From contig JAOXYB010051156.1 in the NCBI GenBank assembly GCA_028565635.1, forward strand, positions 1 through 11,682: a DNA stretch of 11,682 bases. Reading direction: 5' to 3'. The notes below the pieces were generated by a model that did not search any database, was not told the origin of the DNA, and saw nothing but the letters and a program-made list of their open reading frames with translations. Position 1 is the first letter of the stretch, and each line of letters begins with the position of its first letter. The stretch comes from Phoronis ovalis (lineage: Eukaryota; Phoronida; Phoronidae). Positions 1-9,200 of the stretch are shown piece by piece. A program made the position numbers and the translations under genes.

Positions 1-189
1 TAATGTAAAAAAACAATAATGTTAAAAAAATATCCTACACATTGGATGGGCATTAGACATGACAAATGTCTTGTTAGACAGTGTAAACATTTGCTTAATT
101 GTCCATCCGAATCGCCTTAGTTGTAAATGAACAACATATCATGTTTTATCATATTTCTACATAAAAAATTGGAAAATATTTTTTGTTAG
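1..189 (+). other. Partial intron before exon 1
   Basis: AT-rich sequence ending in the acceptor tttttgttag. No coding stretch, repeat or signal other than the acceptor is seen. The first bases probably belong to an intron that begins outside the window. Confidence 0.7.
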
Positions 190-254
190 GAACAAAGGAG
201 AAAAGAGAGAGAGAAAGAAACACAAAGACTTGAACAAGAGGCAGAACAAAAAAG
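190..254 (+). CDS. scrib: Exon 1 of the window: charged helix, start
   Basis: The acceptor is ttttgttag and the donor AAAAG|GTAAGT, a near-perfect consensus. It encodes 21 codons plus two bases (EQRRKEREKETQRLEQEAEQK, written here only as composition: E, R, K, Q with one Leu), starting in phase 0 and ending in phase 2. The frame is fixed by the downstream exons, because the split AG|G codon gives Arg. Almost no hydrophobic residues are present, so this is a charged alpha helix rather than a globular domain. The protein begins further upstream. Confidence 0.75.
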
Positions 255-3200
255 GTAAGTTATAATTACCTCCAGCAGAGTCTACAATTTACTACCATTT
301 ACATAATTTCAAGTTTGCAGTTTGTCCATGTTCTGTCTCTATCCTGGGGTTGGCATTTGTGTAAAAACTGGGCATGTATGGTTGATTGAATGATTGTGTG
401 AAAGGGGGTACATTTTTGAGACAAGGCATGTATTTTTATTTTATTAAGTGTACAAAAAGATATGTTTTCACAATCAAAGATAAGAATGGTTAATTTTACC
501 TCAAATTTGAAAATGCAAATTAAACATGGTTTCTACAACTATATTAAGATGACCGAAATCCCTTTGACTTCTACAGCATCAAGTGCTTATTTGGGCCTCA
601 CAGGTCTGTGAAAGCGTAAAGTCCACTTGTATTTTGGAAAAAGAAATGTCAATAATTTATTATTATGTTTGTAAAAAATTATTTTTTTCGCCGTTAGAAA
701 TTACATCACTCTTTGTCTAGTTGATGTTATAAACTAAACAAATCATTACTAGGTTGGAAGAAGAGGCAAGGCAGAAATCTGAACTTGAGCGTATGCGCCA
801 TGAAGAAGCTTTGAGAGCGACTGAAAGGCGGAGGCAAGAGGAGGAAGAAAGAATACGGCTGGAGGAGGAAAGACAAAGACGAAAGCTAGAAGATCAAAAA
901 AGATTGCAAGAAGAATTAATGCGGAAACAGGTGGGTTTAATATGATACCAGGTCATCCTACTACCGCACAGGTACTTACATAGGTATTTGTGTAAAACAT
1001 TGAATCAGTTAATGTTGATTGAAAGATTTTTGCTTGAAAATTTTTAAATTAATTTTTAGATATTAAAATATCTAAACAGTGTTATAGTATGTAAAATATT
1101 TTTAATAAGAGCTCAAGAATGATAAAATGTTTTTGTGACTACAAATAAACTTAGATGCTTGATTTGCAATATATATGTTGTAAAAAATAATTAAACCCAA
1201 ATATTCTTAAAAAGTTTAGGTAATTTGAATTAGGGTGAAAAATTAATTCTTTGTGTTATAAGTGTTTCAAAGGAGATTTTTTAATATAAAGCTAAAACGT
1301 TATAATGATTAAGGAGGAAGAAAAAAGGAGGCTAGTAGAAGAGCAAAGTAGGCGGGAGCAAGAAGAAAGAAAGCGTTTGGAGGAAGAGTTAAGACGGAAA
1401 AAGAAGGAGGAGGAGCTAAGGTTGGAAGAAGAGTTGAGAAGACAGGCAAAAGAGGAACAAAGGAGGTATATATTGAAATGCTCTTAAACATTCTATAAGC
1501 CCATCATGTTCAAAATAATTCCCTGCAAAGGGACTGTATTCAGACATTCACTCTTCGAGCTGTAACCGTAGCGGCAAAACTTTTTATCTTTTAAAGTAGA
1601 AGCGAAGTGATAACTTTGTTTAAGAATATGAACATGCATATGAGACTTAATGCCCATTTTTGTTTATTAGTATTTAACAAAGTATGGTAATTGTTTTCTG
1701 AAAGGTTGGAAGAAGACTTGCATAGGCAGGAAGAGGAAGAAAAGAGACAGCTGGCAATTGAGCATCAAAAACGGGATGATGAAGAAAGAAGGCGGAGGGC
1801 AGAACTGGAAGAGGAACAGGTATTTTTAAGATTAAATGCAATGGAACACAAATGGCATATGCGCAAAACTTTTACAAAGTAATTTTATTTATACCAAGTT
1901 CTTATCTTTACATTTGACATTAAGGTAGCTAGACCAGTTTGGGACAAGTTATTCACACTTTACATACACTTTGAGTCGATTTTTTGGAAGTTTAATAAAA
2001 AAATAGACTAATAAAGGTATACATTTTTAGAAAATTATTAACTTAAGGATTATGAAAAATTATTTTATCATTCACATAGTTATGTAATCAAATGTAAACT
2101 TCAACACCCCTGTAGATACAAAGTTGAAACTTGGCCAACATCAACTTCAAATAGAGATCTCCAAAAACTGTATCTCAGATTTTTAAAATTTTGTGTCATT
2201 CAAAAGGCATGACTTTCTAAAATTCAACTACTAAAAATAAATTTTTTTTCAGACACCCATATTTTTAGACTTCCTAGTTGAAAATTAATTTTGGACGAAT
2301 TTTAGCATAGTACCTGCAGGGGTGTTAGACTTATATTTTTTTGAAGTTTATATTTTGAAAAACATGAATCTTTACCCAAAATGGCTCCCTCACTGATAAC
2401 ATAATCATGTGATAGATAAGTAAAGAGATTTTTCATTATCTTTAACTTAATACCTTTCCAGAAATGTATAATGTGTACTAACAGTATACATTTTTGAAGG
2501 GTATTTTTTCATTAAACTGCCCAAAACTCAAATTAAAGTGTAAAGTGTGAATAAGTTGTCCCGAACTTAAAACAGTGTTACGACCTGTAGATCCATTAAA
2601 ATTTAGTGACATTATTTAACTCTATAAATGGTTAAACTATATTTCAAGATAAATTTGAAAGTATAGTCACTATTGCTTTTCAGAATTCTTTAAATTTTGC
2701 AGGAGTTGATACGACTTGAAGAAGAACGACGTAAACAGGAAGCTCTAAAGTTAGCGTCATTAAGCAAAAGTACCGATTCAAAGACGAGTAGCAGTGTCTT
2801 TGATGACATACCATGGGCAGAGGATGATCAAGAGGAAATTCAGTCAGCTTTCGTTTCATTTTCCCAACCACCGGAAGAGGTACAGAAGGTAGTGTGGTAT
2901 AAAAATGCTTTAAACCAGTTTAAAAAAAACAAAATATCGTAATTTCAAGACATCTTATTTCTACACACTGGAATAAAATCGGTTAATTCGTCACAACTTA
3001 ATTTTTAGCTTCTAATGAAATAGAAAATATTCTGTGATTTTCAATGCAATAACTCATTTTAATTATTAAAAGACTCAAGTGTTGGACATAAATAAGGAGT
3101 CTTGAAGTGGTCTTTCTAAGCTGAAGCTTATTTTCCAGGTGCAGCCTCCTAAAAGCCAACTGCCCAAGCCTGCAGTAATAGTATTTCGACCATCAGATAG

Positions 3201-6200
3201 TATGAAGGTCACACAGTATCAGCCTAAATCTCAGCAAACTCGTACGTCATCTTCACAAATTCCATCATATCGTGGTTCACCATCAGAGGTACCAGGTTAC
3301 CGAGGATCTACCTCATCTATTGGGTCTTCGCGTCTGTCTGGTTATGACGGTGATATCACTGTTGTTAAAACAACAACTGTTGTTACGAAAATACATCCAG
3401 GACAGTTAACACCAGCAGGGTCAAGAAGTCCATTATTAAGAAGTCCGGCCTCTCACAGTCCAGTTCCACCTAATCAGGGACCAACGCAAACGTCTGTAGA
3501 GAAAACTGTATCCAGAATCCCAACAGTGGTAAGAACTAAATCTCAGTCAAACTCTAGTGTAAGACACTGGTCTTCATCTGGCAGCGATGTGTGATATTGT
3601 GCATTCCAATATAATGAATGTATATATGTGCATAATAATGATAAATAAATGCGCAAATTGTTATTATTCATCTTTTTGCCACGTTAAAGCATGCATGCAT
3701 GCACTATAATGCTTGGTAAAGATAAAATTTCACCCGAGATTTTCCGGAGCAGTGAAAGTTTTTATATGTTACTTTGAGATTACCTTACTTTGGAAATATG
3801 GAATTTGCTCACCTTCTTTAAATATATTCTCTGAACTGTACAAAATTTATTTTTATTGTAAATATTTTGCGATATATAGTACATATAATTGCATACATGT
3901 AGTTATTTTACATCAGTTGCAAATTAAAGGTTTATCATAAATTAATGTAACCGATATATATACATGTAAGCCACCAAATTAATAACCATATCCTATTCTC
4001 AATGCTGCTACCTACTTGCAAAGAGTATGGATATCTAGATTTTATTTGTACATAGTTTGTTTTTTGATTGTGAATGAAACCGGAAAGATTTCTGGGAATT
4101 TCTCTACAATTTTTGGTTGTGGGGACGTGTACCTAGCTTTTATTGGACCAGTATAGGTCTACTGGTGTTAGGTACACAGTACAACTAGAACATTTTGATA
4201 TTGAATATAATGTATTACTAACTATGCATGGGTATTGCTGAACAATTTTACTGCATGTAGATAAACATTTGTGAAAAGCAGACAATTATTTAAATCAACT
4301 ATTTGTGCTGACTGTTTCAAATATTTACAATTGGCTAGATATAAGTTTAAATTAAAATAAATGTATTCTTTGTGTGTAAAGTAGACAATCAGGGCCAGAC
4401 AAATATTTAAAAAATGTCTGCTTTTGTTTAAAGAATTCTGCATATCAGCTGTTTGGCCTTTGTAACAGCCAACCAATTGGGTTGCAGAAAAAACTGTAGA
4501 AAGCTTGAAGGCGTTGTTAATTGATTAGCATTACTTTGGAGACAAAATTTCTTTCTTTGAAGTGATTATTAACCAAATTGTCACTTCTACTTTTTATCAA
4601 CATTTGTGTTAGTTTAATTTTTAATTGAGAAAGTGACAAAGATGGAGTGAAAAAGAATATTTTGTCATTCAAAAATGTTGCTCATTTGACACTATCTGTC
4701 AATATATAACCTAAGTTATTCATTTGCTTGCCCATAGCCAAGTCAGTCTAAACCTTCTAAGGTGCCGCCTCCTGTATTGCCTAAGCCAAAGCTGTATCAG
4801 CGGGGATATATCAGCAGTAGCAATGAAGATTTGCTTGACCCAGTTAAATTGTCTCGTCACCCTGCCACTCTGATTAAAGTCGCAGCTGAGGTAAAGGTTT
4901 CCTGTACTAACTGTTGAGTTCATTAAACTGCAATCAAAACCAGATTTAAATCGAATCTTTGTATTTCTAGCAGTGTGGACCAGTGTGTTGTTGAATGCAA
5001 CTTTATTTTTAAAAAGCATTATAAAACATGGCAAACAACTGCCTCGGTTTTGCTTGCATTTTATGCCTCGGCTTACTAATAATTAACTGTATATTACAAT
5101 GTTTTGTTAGACATTGTATTATTACCTTTGTTTCAATACAAGATTTGATGGTACATGCATTTGTATAACGTGCATGCAGGCTTTCCAGCAAATCCTGTAA
5201 AAATACAGCTTAGCAGGGTTCAGTATACATTTTTTCCCTCGCTTTGAATCTTTTTCATATTTATATATATTGACTTTTCGTGGTTCACGTAATGCTGCGT
5301 CATGCTGGATAATCAAATTAGTCAGCTCTTAGAAACAGTGAATTCTGACTCAATTATGATTCAAATGATTTCTTAAGAAGATGTCAAATTAAGCTGTTTG
5401 AATTGGGGGATGCAAAACAAATATGAAATTGATTAAAAGCATGCTAAATATAGAACAGGAGGATAGAAAGCATGCTACAACATGGCTTAGCTTTTCACCA
5501 CATTGTTATAAACAGCAAGGTATGTAATGTAAACTAACCAGATTTGATAATAAAAGGGCTTCAAGCTTCAATATGGTAAGGTGTTTTGCTTCTTTACATA
5601 TCATGGAACATCACATATTTAGCTGTTTTTTCCAAATTTCGTGTAAAGTAAATGTGGGATATAAAAATCGGGGGTATCTTAATCTTTAAAAATTAATGCC
5701 TGGTATAATTCGCAAATATTTGGCACACAGTGGATTCTGATAGTTAGATGGCTCCTTTAATATCTTTACTTGGATGTGATATTTACAAAGATTCAGTTTG
5801 GCTATGCTACTTTAAATTCATTCAAATGACTGTTTTCTTGTACACATTTGTGCTGAAATTTCCCACTTGTTAATTTTCATAAGTTTCCATCATCATGTGC
5901 TTATATTTTTGCTAGTTTTAGTATTTTGGTAATTTTAGTTTTAATGTTATGTGAAATTTTGTTTGGTCTTGACACCTGTTTCGTAGTTTATCTCCATCAC
6001 ATATGCAGTATGATTCAGCTTTCTGTTTCCAGTGCTGTTGTGAAATCGTCTTGTTATTTCCTGTTTTCCTACAGATACATATATCGCTTCTCACTAGTTT
6101 GTTTCACCTGTTATTAGTTAAAGCTTATCCCAGCTTTGAACATAAAAGCTTTTCCCTGGTGTTGGGAGCTTAATCCTGTCTTGCTTTGGACATGAAACAT

Positions 6201-9200
6201 TCCCAGTTGCGGACCAAATTCCTCCCATTCCCTACTTTGAATATTAAAGCTTTTCCTAGCTTCAAACATACCTACTGACAAAGCTCAGTTTGGGTGTGTT
6301 ATATGGATTAACTTAAACCGTGTAACAGCATGAGGATGGGCTTGGTACATCAACTTACAGTAAATTTGAATTCTTGCAAACTGGCAATAAGTAGCCCCAC
6401 AAAGATTTGGAAAGTATTAAAAGTAAAATAATATTGTCTCTGAATGTTAATAGCAGAGCTATCGTCCAACATCTTTAATGGAATCTACTACTAAACCATC
6501 GTTAGCGTCTGAAGCTTCTCCAAAAAGATCGTCTGCCATCCCTGTACTGAGTGCTGACATATCGACAGTGAAGAAACCACAACAAACCACTGAGATACAA
6601 AGACCTACTGCAGATGCTGTGTTTATTCAACCTTGGCCTGTAGTGAGTCCTCAGAAAAAGGGCATCCCTGTTGCAAGTCCCAAAAGAAAAGTAAATTTCG
6701 CTGATCCAAGAGAGAAAGAACCTAAGCCATCTTCAAGTGATCTTGCTACTAGTAAATCATCAAATATTCCGATGCCAAGTTCAAATCCTAAGCAAGATTC
6801 TGCTAATACATCTGAAAATGAAAAGCCTTTTGAATATGAAATTATAATATCTCCCCATGAACCTAAGTTTCCATCTTCTAAACCAGAAGAAAAATCACAA
6901 CTTCCTCCTGTTGAAACATCAGATGTACCTTTCGAATGTGAAGTGGTTTCATCTACATGTGCAGAATCTCTTTCTAAGGACAGTACAGTATCAGAAGAAC
7001 CAGTAATTTCGACTGAACATACAGAGGTTCTCTCTCAACCTGTAGCCTCTCCTTGTGTTGCCACAGGAACAGCAGCTATTTTGCCAGACTCCCCTCCTAG
7101 TAGTATTCCGAAACCTAGACCAAGAAATAAACCGACACCTCCTCCAAGATCATCATTGTCTAGTTCTTCTAGTCCTAAAGAAACGAAAGGAATTCCTACA
7201 CCAAATACTTCAGGAATAGCTAGAAAAACTTGTACTGAAGATGTATTGTTGAATAATACAGCTGTTTCATCTGGATCGTTGACAAGTAGTGGATCTGCGA
7301 TTCTAGTTTCATCTCAAAAATCGAGTCTTTCATCAAAACTCCCAACCCTGTCATCACAATTAGGTAAAACAACGATGTTGTATAGTGACAAGCCTCAATC
7401 TCCTACTAAAACTTCTGCTATCCCTCGAAAGTCTGCAACAACTTCTTCGAGCAAGATTCCTAGTCTAACAAAATCTGGAGACTCTTCTGAACCTGCTAGT
7501 AGTGTAGTTACCCAGCTGTCACCCGAGGGTTCTAGCAAACCTTCAGGAATACCTCGATTTGGAGGTAACACTAAGGTAGGTCTACTGATTTGAAGTTAAA
7601 ACGAATTGAGTAGTGAATCCATCCTTTAATGGTTTTATTTAATATGTTAGTAGAGTATCCTGATTATACTGTAGATTAAAAATGGTGGTGGCTTTTCAAT
7701 AATTTCAAGATGTTGTATCTTAGATCGCTTTCATATATATGACCCATGAAACGGGTAGTATTTGAATTTATCAAAAAGAGATTCCTTTTGAATTTCACCA
7801 TGCTTATTTAAAACACATTTAAGATGGTTGTTAGTTTAAAAACAGCCTCAACTTAATTTTGCACCCTTGAGTATATTTCATTGCTAGTTGAGACTGACTG
7901 CATGAACAATGCTACTAACTGCTACATGTAGGTGAGTGATGTTGATTTATTGCATGCTATTTGTAGTTCTCACACTAATGAACATATGAGTATGGTAAAA
8001 ATATCGAATTCTTATACTTCAATGTATCATACTCATAATTTCTGAAAAGTTACGCATTCCCTCCCTTGTATAGTTTACTCAGAATTAAAGTTATGTTGAT
8101 ATTATGCAATTTAGAACTTTTGCCACACTATACATTGCACTTGCAAGTATCCCCATTTGGAAATCGGTTGGTTAGAACTGTAAAGTTAGTAGTACTTTTT
8201 GTATAGTTAATTGTATTTTTAACCAAATAAATCCTTGAAAAATTTGCTGTATCTGATGATAAGACATAATGTGACAAGTTTGGCTTTACTAACTTTTAAA
8301 ATGGATATTATCATTTGGGACAACTTACACTACACTACACTTTCTGTTGAATTCTGAGAATATAGTTAAATGAAAGAATAGACCAATAAGAAATATGCAC
8401 CTTTTTGGAAAGGTATTAACATAAGGATTATGAAACAATATTTCTGTCACATGATTATGTAATCAATATCTGCATGGTGCTAGACTTAATTTTTTAAAAA
8501 TTTGTATTTTCACAAAGTGAGTTTTTACTCAAAATGGCAATCTTACTATTATTGCATAATCTTGTGTTGGATAGAAAAAGTAAATTTGCATAGTCTTCCA
8601 GTTAGTACCTATCCAGAAATGTATTCTTTTATTACAGTATGTGATCTTTTGATTTAAAATTGTTCAAAATCTGATTTAAAAGTTTATAGTTACCAGTAAG
8701 TTGTGCCAACTGATATTTGTCAACTTGAATGGCATGGCATGCTTTCTGCACTTTCTGGATTTCCAAACATTATACAGGAAGTAATACTATTGGGGGTAAT
8801 GTAAAACTGGATGGACTGTATTCTGATGTTATTTGTGATCAACCCAGCAAACTCTCCGAGTGACATGCTGTGGATTTGTTTAACTAAAATAATTTTAGTA
8901 CTTGTTTTTTTTGTAGCAAATGTATGTTCATGTTCCTGTGTGTTGTTTGTGAGAGTTTATTATTTATTACACTAATTTCTTGCCACTTGACTGAACACAC
9001 TGGAAATGTTACACAAAGCTAGTGAAACACTGTGCACTTTTGTTTTGTCATATCAATAAACCATTGTATTGAATCACCAGTGGTGTTCAGTGAAAAGCTG
9101 TAAATGTGAACTCCTAAAGAAGATCTATCAGTTTGGCAAAATCGGGTGGGAACTCACTGACAGTCATTTGTCCTCTTTAAATAAACAATTTCAGTTGCGG

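Larger units (their letters stand above)
3529..4737 (+). other. Intron 6 / alternative 3' UTR region
   Basis: If the 3528 donor is used, this is a 1209-nt intron from GTAAGA to cccatag. If not, its first 66 nt code for the short C terminus and a short 3' UTR follows. It also contains a GCAT tetranucleotide run (about 3689-3703) and the foldback hairpin at 4127-4177. Open frames in this stretch (such as 3713-3940) lack coding character. Confidence 0.7.

Noticed and set aside
190-1819. Identity as caldesmon, myosin, trichohyalin or another generic E/R/K-rich coiled-coil protein
   Set aside because: Such helices give misleading similarity to many proteins. The splice phases tie these exons to the downstream Scribble-type tail, so that tail was used for the name.
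3689-3703. GCAT tetranucleotide run as an origin or regulatory site
   Set aside because: It is a short simple repeat common in invertebrate introns, with no further context.
3713-3940. 75-codon open frame after the alternative poly(A) signal
   Set aside because: Its composition (Ile, Tyr, Phe, Lys from AT-rich DNA) is that of intron, and it lacks flanking splice sites in a fitting phase.
4720-5034. Longest open frame on the minus strand (104 codons)
   Set aside because: It overlaps exon 7 antisense and runs on into intron sequence; no splice logic or recognisable domain supports it.
5926-6117. 63-codon hydrophobic open frame in intron 7
   Set aside because: Low-complexity T-rich DNA gives Leu/Phe/Val by chance; no other evidence of a membrane protein.
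7565-7566. Alternative donor GAG|GTAACA near the end of exon 8
   Set aside because: It would leave phase 1, which does not fit exon 9 (phase 0); the donor after 7575 keeps the frame.
7888-7931. 44-nt stretch between ttgctag and a perfect donor TAG|GTGAGT in intron 8
   Set aside because: In the phase required after exon 8 it meets TGA after five codons and is not a multiple of three. It could at most be a poison exon, with no support beyond the donor.
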